64,000 nt of DNA from Variovorax ginsengisoli (GTDB lineage: Bacteria; Pseudomonadota; Gammaproteobacteria; Burkholderiales; Burkholderiaceae_C). Positions 36,707 to 47,579 of the stretch are shown piece after piece. Numbering within the stretch: position 1 is the stretch's first letter; every line of letters begins with the position of its first letter. Position numbers and translations under genes: made by a program. Where the stretch lies: contig NZ_RCZJ01000004.1 in NCBI RefSeq assembly GCF_006438845.1, positions 1 to 64,000 of the forward strand, given 5' to 3'. The notes beneath the pieces are model-generated. The model had not been told where the DNA came from and searched no databases. It saw only the letters and a program-made list of their open reading frames with translations.

Positions 36707-38608
36707 TCATCCGGCTCCGAAGGCGACCGCGATGCGGTAGGTGATGAAGCAGGCAATGTACGCCAGCGCGAACAGGTAGCCCGCCATGATCCACACGTAC
36801 TTCCACGAGTTGGTCTCGCGCTTGACCGCGGCCAGCGTGGAAATGCACTGCGGCGCAAAGACGTACCAGACCAGCAGCGACAGCGCGGTCGCGAGCGACC
36901 AGCTGCCGGCGATCAGCGGCTCCAGCGCGGTGGCGGCCGCGTCGCCCGTGGCCGACAGCGCGTAGACCGTGCCCAATGCGCCCACGGCCACCTCGCGCGC
37001 CGCCATGCCCGGCACCAGCGCGATCGAGATCTGCCAGTTGAAACCGATGGGCGCAAAGATGTGCTCCAGCCCGCGGCCGATGATGCCGGCCAGGCTGTAC
37101 TGGATGGCCGGGCCGGTCGCGCCTTCGGGCGGCGACGGGAAGGTCGACAGGAACCACAGCAGGATCGTCAACGTGAGGATGATCGTGCCCACGCGCTGGA
37201 TGAAGATCCACGCGCGTTCGTACAGCCCCAGCGCCAGGTTGCGCAGGTTGGGCCAGCGGTACGCCGGCAGTTCCATCATCAGCGGCGAGTGCGAGGTGTT
37301 GTCGCGGAATCGCTTCATCACCCAGGCCACGGCCATCGCCGAGACGATGCCGAAGATGTACAGCGCGAACAGCACGATGCCCTGCAGGTTGAAGAAACGG
37401 CCCACGGTCTGCTCCGGGATGAAGGCCGCGATGAGCAGCGCATACACCGGCAGCCGCGCCGAGCAGGTCATCAGCGGCGCGATCATGATGGTCGTCAGCC
37501 GGTCGCGCCAGTTGCTGATGGTGCGCGTCGCCATCACGCCCGGAATGGCGCAGGCAAAGCTCGACAGCAGCGGAATGAACGAGCGGCCCGACAAGCCCAC
37601 GGTGCCCATGATGCGGTCGAGCAGGAAGGCCGCACGCGGCAGGTAGCCGGAGTCTTCGAGCGCGAGGATGAAGAGGAACAGGATCAGGATCTGCGGCAGA
37701 AACACGATGACCCCGCCCAGCCCGGCGACCACGCCGTCGACCAGCAGGCTTTGCAGCATGCCTTCGGGCACCACCGCCTTCACCGCCTCGCCCAGCCATG
37801 CGGTGCCGGCCTTGATGGCGTCCATCGGCACGTTGGCCCAGCTGAACACCGCCTGGAACATCAGGAACAGCGTGACCGCCAGCACCAGCATGCCCCACAG
37901 CGGATGCAGCACCACGCGGTCGATGCGGTCGCTCGTGGCCAGGCTGCCGACCGGCTCGGTCACGGCCAGGCCGAGGATGCGGCGCACCTCGCGCTGGGTG
38001 GCCAGCACGTCGTCGAGCTGAGGCGCCACCCACGGCACGGGCGCGGCGGCGGCCACCGGCGCGTCGAGCGCGGCCAGCAGGTCGTTGGCGCCACCCGTGT
38101 GCACGCCGACCGTCTGGATCACCGGAATGCCGAGTTCGCGTGACAGCACCGCCGTGTCGACCGCGATGCCCTGCTTCTTCGCCATGTCCGTCATGTTCAG
38201 CGCCATGACCATCGGCAGCCCGAGCTTCTTGGCTTCGAGCACCAGGCGCAGGTTGAGGCGCAGGTTGGTCGCGTCGGTGACCAGCACCAGCAGGTCGGGC
38301 AGTGCTTCGCCGGACTTGCCGGTGACGACGTCACGCGTGACGGCCTCGTCGGCCGACAGCGCATTCAGGCTGTAGGCGCCGGGCAGATCGAGCACGAACA
38401 CGCGCCGGCCCGCGGCAGTCTCCAGCACGCCTTCCTTGCGCTCGACAGTGACGCCGGCGTAGTTGGCCACCTTCTGGCGGCTGCCGGTCAGCAGGTTGAA
38501 GAGCGCGGTCTTGCCGCAGTTGGGGTTGCCGAGCAGCGCGATGCGGTCGGGCGAACGCGGAGCCGGCTGGGCGGCATGGGGGCGGAAGGAGAGCGTCGCC
38601 TCAACCAT
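36707..38608 (-). CDS. feoB: Ferrous iron transport protein B
   Basis: A 633-residue inner-membrane Fe(II) transporter with a cytoplasmic GTPase. G1 is GNPNCGKT (27-34), G3 DLPGAYSL and G4 NMTD. Membrane segments follow with the two Gate motifs: FACAIPGVMATRTI and MTCSARLPVYALLIAAFIP, both with the conserved cysteine, and later APIGFNWQISIALVPGMAAR. It is shorter than E. coli FeoB (773). It overlaps feoA by 8 bp. Confidence 0.97.
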   Translation of the reverse strand: MVEATLSFRPHAAQPAPRSPDRIALLGNPNCGKTALFNLLTGSRQKVANYAGVTVERKEGVLETAAGRRVFVLDLPGAYSLNALSADEAVTRDVVTGKSGEALPDLLVLVTDATNLRLNLRLVLEAKKLGLPMVMALNMTDMAKKQGIAVDTAVLSRELGIPVIQTVGVHTGGANDLLAALDAPVAAAAPVPWVAPQLDDVLATQREVRRILGLAVTEPVGSLATSDRIDRVVLHPLWGMLVLAVTLFLMFQAVFSWANVPMDAIKAGTAWLGEAVKAVVPEGMLQSLLVDGVVAGLGGVIVFLPQILILFLFILALEDSGYLPRAAFLLDRIMGTVGLSGRSFIPLLSSFACAIPGVMATRTISNWRDRLTTIMIAPLMTCSARLPVYALLIAAFIPEQTVGRFFNLQGIVLFALYIFGIVSAMAVAWVMKRFRDNTSHSPLMMELPAYRWPNLRNLALGLYERAWIFIQRVGTIILTLTILLWFLSTFPSPPEGATGPAIQYSLAGIIGRGLEHIFAPIGFNWQISIALVPGMAAREVAVGALGTVYALSATGDAAATALEPLIAGSWSLATALSLLVWYVFAPQCISTLAAVKRETNSWKYVWIMAGYLFALAYIACFITYRIAVAFGAG

Positions 38609-38909
38609 GGTTGGCTGCTCCCAAGGTGACGCGGATGAACGATGCCTCGTGGCGGCGCAGGGCGAAGGTGGTGTGACCGAGACGGACGGCGATCGGCTCG
38701 CGACCGGGGGCGCCCGACGCAACGATGCGCACAGCTTGGCCGGGCACAAACCCGATTTCGGTGAGCCGTATCACTAGATCGTTGTCCTGAACGGCGTCAG
38801 GCCGCCGTACGTCGAGCACAGTCGCCCATTCGTTGATCGCAAGCTGATCCAAGCTCAGCGCGTTGCCACCTTGGCCCACGGCCGCAGCCGTCAGAGTCGT
38901 TGTTGTCAC
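38601..38909 (-). CDS. feoA: Ferrous iron transport protein A
   Basis: A 102-residue SH3-like cytoplasmic protein required for FeoB activity. It has LSLDQLAINEWATVLDVR, RLTEIGFVPGQAVRIVASG, and EPIAVRLGHTTFALRRHEAS. A 15-residue N-terminal extension precedes the domain. First gene of the feoA-feoB-Cys-rich operon; a Fur-like palindrome lies 26 bp upstream of its start. Confidence 0.95.
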   Translation of the reverse strand: MTTTTLTAAAVGQGGNALSLDQLAINEWATVLDVRRPDAVQDNDLVIRLTEIGFVPGQAVRIVASGAPGREPIAVRLGHTTFALRRHEASFIRVTLGAANHG

Positions 38910-38934
38910 CCGAACATTCCACCGAGATAAAGAT

Positions 38935-38947
38935 GAGAATTATTCTC
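38935..38947 (-). promoter_or_regulatory. Candidate Fur box before feoAB
   Basis: The perfect 13-bp palindrome GAGAATTATTCTC, within GATGAGAATTATTCTCG, fits the Fur consensus half-sites. It lies 26-38 bp upstream of feoA in an otherwise GC-rich region, so iron repression by Fur is likely. Confidence 0.72.
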
Positions 38948-38949
38948 GA

Positions 38950-39607
38950 AAACCAGCGAGAGGGCTAACAAGCACGACGAAGCCCTTGGGTCACAGTCCG
39001 ACGCGCATATTCGGCGCGAAACAGCCATGCTGTCGGCGCTCGCTCCGCCAATTTGTTTCCTCGGCGTTAAAACCAGCAGATCGCTGCGAAACCTTAGTGC
39101 CGCGCGGTTCAACGTGCATTTGGGCGCAGAGTCCCGCGACCGCCACCCGACCGTTCTAGCAACCTCGTCGTGGTTTTCGGCCGCGATCTGCCGCAGCGCG
39201 CAGCAGGGGAAGGGGCTGAGCGACCTCCGCGTGCCCACTTAGATGGCATGCCGAGGTTACGGAACGCGGCAGGACGCAGCGAACGCCTAGCTAGGCGGCG
39301 GAAGTAGCTGTTTAGCCCCCGACGACGAACGACCGCGACTGCCGACTGACCACTGCTTCGGACAGGATGCTGACCGCCGAGTTGAATGGCATGTGCTTGC
39401 TTGCTTGCAAAAACAGATGCCGACGATGGTGGCGCCAAGGTCCAGTTGTGCTCAATGAGGTTTGGCACTGCGCAACGCTCATCTGCCCTACACTTCGAAA
39501 CAATTGCATCACCATTAGGGCGATAGGGCCAACTCAAAAGGGCGGACCTGTTGCACGCAAATGGGCCCGCGGTGTTTTTTGGCTTGCCAACTCGGAGGGA
39601 TTCAAGA
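38950..39607. other. Non-coding, lower-GC region with no recognisable gene
   Basis: About 650 bp between the feoA promoter and the first island gene. GC content drops, and the open frames here (for example 39109-39648 minus and 39367-39630 plus) have no family features. A short run CTTGCTTGCTTGC lies near 39395. I see no terminator, tRNA or convincing promoter. The stretch looks like decayed or foreign DNA. Confidence 0.5.
38958..38969 (+). repeat. 12-bp direct repeat flanking the low-GC island, left copy
   Basis: GAGAGGGCTAAC here and GAGAAGGCTAAC at 41311-41322 agree at 11 of 12 bases in the same orientation and bracket the two island genes. They could mark the insertion or be chance. Confidence 0.3.
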
Positions 39608-39613
39608 GTGACG

Positions 39614-40531
39614 ATGCGAACTGTGCCTGACTTAAAAGAACTGTTCAAACAAGCTTCCGAAATTGCTCAACAGGTGCCCGCCAACATGCAGGAGGCCGCG
39701 TTCAACCGAGCGCTTGAGCTGCTGACTGCCGGCAGCCTAGGCAAAGGTCCGGACGCAGATATTGCATCCGCGGCCCCTGTGCGCACAGCTGTGCGATCAA
39801 AAACCAGCGGCAAGGGCGCGTCGGCCGTCCTGCCTAATACTGACGCCGTCGGCACTCTCTTAAGAGGCATCAACTCAACACAGCATCCAGGTGTCGCCTC
39901 CGCAGCCACGGGCTTAGATCGCGCACTTATGATTCTCAAGATAGCCTTGGACGAGCACAACATTGACGGGTTGGCTCCAAGTGACATCGCAAAGGTTTTG
40001 CGAGATAAATTCCGTGTCTCTGCGCCGGATAGCGCAATTCGCATGGCCTTGACAAGAGCGGCCAAACTCGTCGATCGAGTGCCAAACGGCAGCGGCTTTT
40101 TGTATCGAATCATGGCGCCGGGTGAAGGACATCTCGCGAGCCTAACCAACTCCAATCCGACGCGCGATGCCTTGGGCGCGGTATCGCCGTTGCGAAAAAA
40201 GGCCCGGCGGGTGGGCAAAATAGGCGCCTCATCACCGGTGCCAGAGAGGGACAAGGTCTCACCGGCCGGGAAGAAGGCGGGTAGGCCGGCGGCAGCCGCG
40301 AAGCGCACGTCTGGACAACTTGGACCGAAAGCGGCGGTGCTCGGACTGATCGCAGACAAGTTTTTTGATGCTCCTAAGACAGGGCAAGCGGTTCAGGCAC
40401 ACCTCAAGACCAGGCGCGGTTTCACAATAGGTGCGGATCAACTACGTCTCGCCTTGTTGCGACTTGTCCGAGAGCAGGCTTTGGATCGAGAAGAAAATGC
40501 CGACGGAGACTATGAGTACAAGCGACGCTAG
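39614..40531 (+). CDS. Unrecognised protein with two winged-helix-like domains, first gene of a low-GC pair
   Basis: A 305-residue soluble basic protein. Residues 5-40 form a helical segment (DLKELFKQASEIAQQVPANM). Residues about 101-172 look like a winged helix: DGLAPSDIAKVLRDKFRV, then SAIRMALTRAAKLVDRV, then the wing FLYRIMAPGE. A Lys/Arg/Ala/Pro-rich linker (192-236, KKARRVGKIG, KKAGRPAAAAKR) leads to a second winged-helix-like unit at 238-305 ending in GDYEYKRR. No enzyme motif is visible. The ATG at 39614 is used; GTG at 39608 is possible. Codon use and GC are unlike the neighbours. It overlaps the next gene by 20 bp, indicating coupled expression. Suggested role: nucleic-acid-binding or regulatory partner (inference). 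Confidence 0.75.
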   Translation: MRTVPDLKELFKQASEIAQQVPANMQEAAFNRALELLTAGSLGKGPDADIASAAPVRTAVRSKTSGKGASAVLPNTDAVGTLLRGINSTQHPGVASAATGLDRALMILKIALDEHNIDGLAPSDIAKVLRDKFRVSAPDSAIRMALTRAAKLVDRVPNGSGFLYRIMAPGEGHLASLTNSNPTRDALGAVSPLRKKARRVGKIGASSPVPERDKVSPAGKKAGRPAAAAKRTSGQLGPKAAVLGLIADKFFDAPKTGQAVQAHLKTRRGFTIGADQLRLALLRLVREQALDREENADGDYEYKRR

Positions 40532-41312
40532 TAACGAGCTCGACCTTGCACTCGCGTCCATTCCGAATGATCTGCGAAAGCGGCTTCTTCGAAACTACGC
40601 GGCAGTCAAGAACAACGCGCTTCAGCCGCACCACGACACGGTAGGGCATCAAGCAGGCAAGCTTGCGGAGGTCTTGCTGCGTGTGCTTCAACACCTACTA
40701 ACAGGAGCGAGCACGCCACTCAGTGTAGGGTTGGGAAACAACTTCAAGGGCGAATGCGAAAAGCTCGAGCAAGTGCCGAAAACCGCCGGCGCAGAGGGCC
40801 TACGAATACTGATGCCGCGAGCGCTCGCGTTCCTCTTCACGTTGCGAAACAAACGTGATTTTGGCCACGTTGGTGGAGAAGTCGATGCAAATGCAATTGA
40901 CGCATTGACTGCAATTCGTCTCGCGGATTGGTGCTTGTGCGAGCTTGTTCGCGTCTGCCATAGCGTGCCACTCGAGGATGCGAAGTTAATTTGCGACTCA
41001 ATCGCCGAGCGCCAGTTGCCCATGACTTGGACGGTGCTGGGTCGAAGGCGCATCCTCGATCCGACTTTGACATATCGCGACCAAACACTCTTGCTTTTAT
41101 ATGCAGAAGTGGATTCAGCAGTTCCGTGCGAGGACCTGTTCGATTGGACAGAGCACACGCAGCGCAGCCACTTTAATAGAGATGTACTCAGCAAGCTTCA
41201 CAAGGGGCGGCTCATAGAGTGGGACCGCGACACGGATATGGCGATCCTGTCACCCATTGGCATTCGCGAAGTTGAAGTTGGTGTGATTCCGCGGGTCAAA
41301 ACCTTAGCATGA
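40512..41312 (+). CDS. HEPN-like plus winged-helix protein, second gene of a low-GC pair
   Basis: A 266-residue soluble protein with no confident family name. The N-terminal part is all-helical. Residues 111-147 read LRNKRDFGHVGGEVDANAID and continue as a long helix; R112-N113 to H119 is an R-N-x5-H pattern as in HEPN ribonucleases and abortive-infection proteins. Residues about 186-255 form a winged helix: DQTLLLLYAEVDSAVPCEDL, HFNRDVLSKLHKGRLIEWDR, then a wing and strand MAILSPIGIREVEV. The start at 40512 overlaps the upstream gene by 20 bp; 40497 is an alternative. An RNase or nucleic-acid-linked defence effector is my inference from the motif and island context. Confidence 0.72.
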   Translation: MSTSDASNELDLALASIPNDLRKRLLRNYAAVKNNALQPHHDTVGHQAGKLAEVLLRVLQHLLTGASTPLSVGLGNNFKGECEKLEQVPKTAGAEGLRILMPRALAFLFTLRNKRDFGHVGGEVDANAIDALTAIRLADWCLCELVRVCHSVPLEDAKLICDSIAERQLPMTWTVLGRRRILDPTLTYRDQTLLLLYAEVDSAVPCEDLFDWTEHTQRSHFNRDVLSKLHKGRLIEWDRDTDMAILSPIGIREVEVGVIPRVKTLA

Positions 41313-41322
41313 GAAGGCTAAC
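41311..41322 (+). repeat. 12-bp direct repeat flanking the low-GC island, right copy
   Basis: GAGAAGGCTAAC begins within the stop region of the HEPN-like gene and matches the left copy at 38958-38969 at 11 of 12 positions. The remaining bases to the acnA stop at 41551 show no gene and no clear terminator. Confidence 0.3.
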
Positions 41323-41550
41323 GTTGGTCGATGTCTTGCCGCGCTGAACCCGTAACGACGCACGGCGCGTGGCCGCTGGAGCCCTCAGGCGCTCTCACCG
41401 CCCGGTCGACGTGGGGATGGCCGCAATATGCAGATCGGACATTCTTTGTTGGCATTGATTGCTGGCAACCGTTGCACATCAAACATTCGAAGAAGAATGC
41501 CGAGTCAGGACAGTGAGCAAGAACGACTGTTCATTCGGGCTTCTGTCCTC

Positions 41551-44418
<2,868 letters not shown>

Positions 44419-44662
44419 GAAAACTCCTGTTGATCGTGGAAGCGCCATAAAGATAGCAGGCTTCGAAGTCACTGGCTGTCGGAGGGATGGCCGTGCACCG
44501 CAGCCCCGCCGCGATGGGCCATCTACCGCGTCGGAGCCCGCCGCACGCACGCTCTGGATGATCGTCGGCGGCGGCCCACACCGATTCGCGGCATTCGTGA
44601 GGGCGATCCCAATGCGCCGATCCTTATCTTGGTGCGGAACCAAACAAAAAGGACAACGCACC

Positions 44663-45163
44663 ATGACCGCTTCCAACGACCACCAAAAACTCTTCGACCT
44701 GATCAAGGAGACGCGCTTCGGCATGTTCGTGCACCGTCACCACGACGGTCTGCTGCACAGCCATCCACTGACGACCCAGAACAAGTCGATCGACGAAGGC
44801 GCCACCTTGTATTTCTTCGTTCCGAAGGACGGTGAGATCGTGCGCAACGTCGCGGCCGACAACGCCGTCAACGTCTCCTACGCCAACCCGGACAAGGACA
44901 GCTACGTGTCGATCGCGGGCCGCGCATCGCTGCTCGAAGACCAGGCCAAGAAGGAAGAGCTTTTCACGCCCATGGCCAAGGCCTGGTTCCCCGCCGGCGT
45001 GACCGACCCCAACCTGGGCCTGCTCACCGTTCACATCGACAACGCCGAATTCTGGGACGTCGACGACAGCAAGATGGTCCAGATTTTCAAGATGATGAAG
45101 GCCGCCGTGACGGGCGACACGCCCAAGGACATGGGCGAACACAAGAAGCTCAATATCGGTTGA
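44663..45163 (+). CDS. Pyridoxamine 5'-phosphate oxidase family general stress protein
   Basis: A 166-residue split-barrel FMN-binding protein of the general-stress GS26 type (FMN-binding split barrel). Signs are [60 protein letters not shown] and [20 protein letters not shown]. It is a small protein thought to bind flavin without being a true PdxH. A good AAGGA site precedes the ATG. It is upstream of the four-gene cluster by 13 bp, but family and codon style suggest it is independent. Confidence 0.9.
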   Translation: MTASNDHQKLFDLIKETRFGMFVHRHHDGLLHSHPLTTQNKSIDEGATLYFFVPKDGEIVRNVAADNAVNVSYANPDKDSYVSIAGRASLLEDQAKKEELFTPMAKAWFPAGVTDPNLGLLTVHIDNAEFWDVDDSKMVQIFKMMKAAVTGDTPKDMGEHKKLNIG

Positions 45164-45176
45164 CCGCGGGTCGACC

Positions 45177-46178
45177 ATGCTCGCCGCCCGCGCAGACAGG
45201 CGACTTCGGTCGGTGTTCGAGGCCGCCCCTTCGCCGGTTGCCTTGAGTAATCTGGTGGACGGCGGATTCGACGCCTTGCCGCTGCCAGGTTCGGGCCGGA
45301 CGCTCGAACGCTGGCAAATACTGGCGTCTGTGGCCGCTCACGATCTGTCGTTGGTCAAGCTGTTCGAAGGCCACACCGATGCTTTGGCAATCCTCGCCGA
45401 ACTGGGCGGCGCGGAGCCTCCCGCACGCAGTCGCTGGGGCACTTGGTGTGCCGAGCCGCCGGACGCACGCGTCGAACTGGTAGAAGCTGCAGGCGGAAAG
45501 TGGGAATTGCACGGCACCAAAGCCTGGTGCTCTGGCGCGCACAGCGTGACGCATGCCATCGTCAGCGCGTGGAATGCAGCCGGTGCGCCCTGCCTGGCCG
45601 CCGTCAGCCTGTCACAGGACGGGGTGAAGGTCAGTGACAGCGGTTGGGAAGCTGTCGGCATGGCCGCGACCCGCAGTGTCGATGTGCGATTCGACGGCGC
45701 GGTGGCGATGCCGGTCGGCGAGCCCGGCGATTACGTCGCGCGCCCCGGCTTCTGGCAAGGCGGCGCGGGCATCGCAGCCTGTTGGTACGGCGGTGCTGCG
45801 GGCATCGCGGAGATGACCCGTCAGCGCTGTGGCCCCAAGCCCGACGCGCACCGGATGGCTCATCTGGGTGCCATCGACGTCGCGCTGGCAGGCGCCTCAA
45901 CCGTGTTGCGGGAGACCGCAGCTTGGATCGACGAGCACCCTTCGTCCAGCGCGCAGCAGCCTGCACTGCGCGCCCGCATGGTGATCGAAGCCGCAGCGAC
46001 CGAGGTGCTGACGCACGCAGGACGTGCGCTGGGCGCCGCACCCCTGTGCCGCGACGCGCGTTTCGCCCGCGCGATGGCCGACCTTCCGGTCTTTCTTCGG
46101 CAGAGCCATGCCGAACGCGACCTGGCTGCGCTGGGCGCGTCGCTTCTGCCCCCGGCGGAGCAACCATGGCTGCTGTAG
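45177..46178 (+). CDS. Acyl-CoA dehydrogenase-like protein
   Basis: A 333-residue flavoprotein-like protein, shorter than standard acyl-CoA dehydrogenases (about 380-400). The middle-domain motif WELHGTKAWCSGAHSVTHAI corresponds to the G-x-K-x-W/F-x-S/T-x-G FAD-contact motif; SVDVRFDGAVAMPVGEPGDY and the C-terminal helices (GIAACWYGGAAGIAEMTRQR) are also ACAD-like. The usual catalytic glutamate cannot be placed with confidence. It overlaps the PIG-L gene by 13 bp and is first of a four-gene operon. Its substrate is unknown. Confidence 0.83.
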   Translation: MLAARADRRLRSVFEAAPSPVALSNLVDGGFDALPLPGSGRTLERWQILASVAAHDLSLVKLFEGHTDALAILAELGGAEPPARSRWGTWCAEPPDARVELVEAAGGKWELHGTKAWCSGAHSVTHAIVSAWNAAGAPCLAAVSLSQDGVKVSDSGWEAVGMAATRSVDVRFDGAVAMPVGEPGDYVARPGFWQGGAGIAACWYGGAAGIAEMTRQRCGPKPDAHRMAHLGAIDVALAGASTVLRETAAWIDEHPSSSAQQPALRARMVIEAAATEVLTHAGRALGAAPLCRDARFARAMADLPVFLRQSHAERDLAALGASLLPPAEQPWLL

Positions 46179-46939
46179 CCGACGAACGCGAGATCGCAGG
46201 GCTCGGCACGACTGAGGATGCCTGGATCCCTTGGCTGGACGCCCAGGCGATCGCGCCGGTCGACGCCGCCACGCTGGTCCCTGCGGGCCGCCGTGCGGTT
46301 GTCGTCGCGCCCCATCCCGACGACGAGGTGCTTGCTGTCGGCGGCCTGCTCGCGCAACTGGCGCCACTCGAGCGCGAGATGTTGATCGTCGCGGTGACGG
46401 ACGGCACCGCCAGCCATCCAGGCTCCCCCGAATGGAGTGCGCAGCGCCTGGCCGCGGAAAGGCCACTTGAAAGTCGCCGCGCCTGGGATTGCCTGGGCCT
46501 GCGCATCGACGGCCCTGCGCGCGCGATTCGCTTGGGGCTTCCAGACGGCGGATTGGAGGCGTCAAGCAGCGTGCTCGCACAGATGCTGACGGCGCTGCTG
46601 CATCCGAAGGATGTCGTGTTCACCACGTGGCGCCACGACGGTCACCCCGACCACGAGGCGACGGGCAGAGCCTGTGCAACGGCCGCTGCAGGCGCCGGGG
46701 CGCGGCTGATCGAAGTTCCGGTTTGGGCCTGGCACTGGGCCGAACCAGGCGACGCGCGTCTTCCATGGCATCGTGCATCGCGTCTTGCGCTCGACGGCAC
46801 AGCGAATCGGCTGAAACGCAGGGCTGTGGACGCCTTCACGAGCCAGTTGCTTGCCGATCCTTCGACCGGTGCGGGCCCGATCCTGCGCAGCACGACGGTG
46901 CAGCGTGCGCATCGCCCTTTCGAGATTTTCTTCTCGTGA
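46166..46939 (+). CDS. PIG-L family N-acetylglucosaminyl deacetylase
   Basis: A 257-residue zinc-dependent deacetylase. The signature AVVVAPHPDDEVLAVGGLL places the metal-binding HPDDE at residues 50-54, and the second metal site is in WRHDGHPDHEATG. PIG-L/LmbE enzymes remove acetyl groups from GlcNAc-linked substrates (as in GlcNAc-PI, mycothiol or bacillithiol precursors). It overlaps the acyl-CoA-dehydrogenase-like gene and lies 7 bp before the methyltransferase. The substrate here is not known. Confidence 0.93.
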   Translation: MAAVADEREIAGLGTTEDAWIPWLDAQAIAPVDAATLVPAGRRAVVVAPHPDDEVLAVGGLLAQLAPLEREMLIVAVTDGTASHPGSPEWSAQRLAAERPLESRRAWDCLGLRIDGPARAIRLGLPDGGLEASSSVLAQMLTALLHPKDVVFTTWRHDGHPDHEATGRACATAAAGAGARLIEVPVWAWHWAEPGDARLPWHRASRLALDGTANRLKRRAVDAFTSQLLADPSTGAGPILRSTTVQRAHRPFEIFFS

Positions 46940-46946
46940 TGTTTCC

Positions 46947-47579
46947 ATGACCGCCCTCGCCTCCCCCGACACCGCTGCCGCCGACCGCCTCGCCTATTTC
47001 GAGACGCTCTATGGCGACAGCGAAGATCCCTATGGACTGCGCACGCGCTGGTACGAGGCGCGCAAGCGCGAGATCCTGCTCGCTGCATTGCCGCATCGCC
47101 GCTACGCCAACGCGTACGAACCAGGTTGCGGAGCCGGTGAACTGACCGCTGCGCTGGCCGCGCGATGCGACCGGGTGTTGGCGAGCGATTTCAGCCCGCA
47201 GGCTCGGGCCTCTGCGGAGACACGCACAGCCGATCTCGGCAATGTCCGCGTCGCGTCGCATGCCTTGCCCGAGGACTTTCCCACCGATGAAGGGCCTTTC
47301 GACTTGATCGTGGTCAGCGAGATCGGCTATTTTTTGGATCAGGCCGCCATGCAGACGCTGTCGCACGCCTGCGCAGCGGCGCTCAGCACGGATGGCGTGC
47401 TGGTTGCCTGCAACTGGCGGCCCGACTTCGACGCGCGTGCGCTTCCGACCGATGCCGTGCATGCCACCTTCGCCGCCACCGGCCTGACACGCACGGTGAG
47501 CCATGCCGAGGACGACTTTCTGCTCGAAGTCTGGTGCCGCGATCCGCGCTCCGTGGCGCAGCGAGAGGGCATCCGGTGA
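46947..47579 (+). CDS. NodS-like class I SAM-dependent methyltransferase
   Basis: A 210-residue methyltransferase. SAM motif I is EPGCGAGE (58-65), followed by acidic DFSPQA. The N-terminal DSEDPYGLRTRWYEARKREI resembles that of NodS N-methyltransferases, and FDLIVVSEIGYFLDQ is motif IV-like. NodS methylates the free amine left after deacetylation in Nod factor synthesis, which fits its place between a deacetylase and a glycosyltransferase. The stop overlaps the next gene (GTGA). Confidence 0.88.
   Translation: MTALASPDTAAADRLAYFETLYGDSEDPYGLRTRWYEARKREILLAALPHRRYANAYEPGCGAGELTAALAARCDRVLASDFSPQARASAETRTADLGNVRVASHALPEDFPTDEGPFDLIVVSEIGYFLDQAAMQTLSHACAAALSTDGVLVACNWRPDFDARALPTDAVHATFAATGLTRTVSHAEDDFLLEVWCRDPRSVAQREGIR

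Noticed and set aside
38961-39075. Possible integron attC site (GGCTAAC near 38963 and GGCGTTAAAA near 39065)
   Set aside because: The core sites do not match RYYYAAC/GTTRRRY properly, the arms are not convincingly complementary and no integrase is present.
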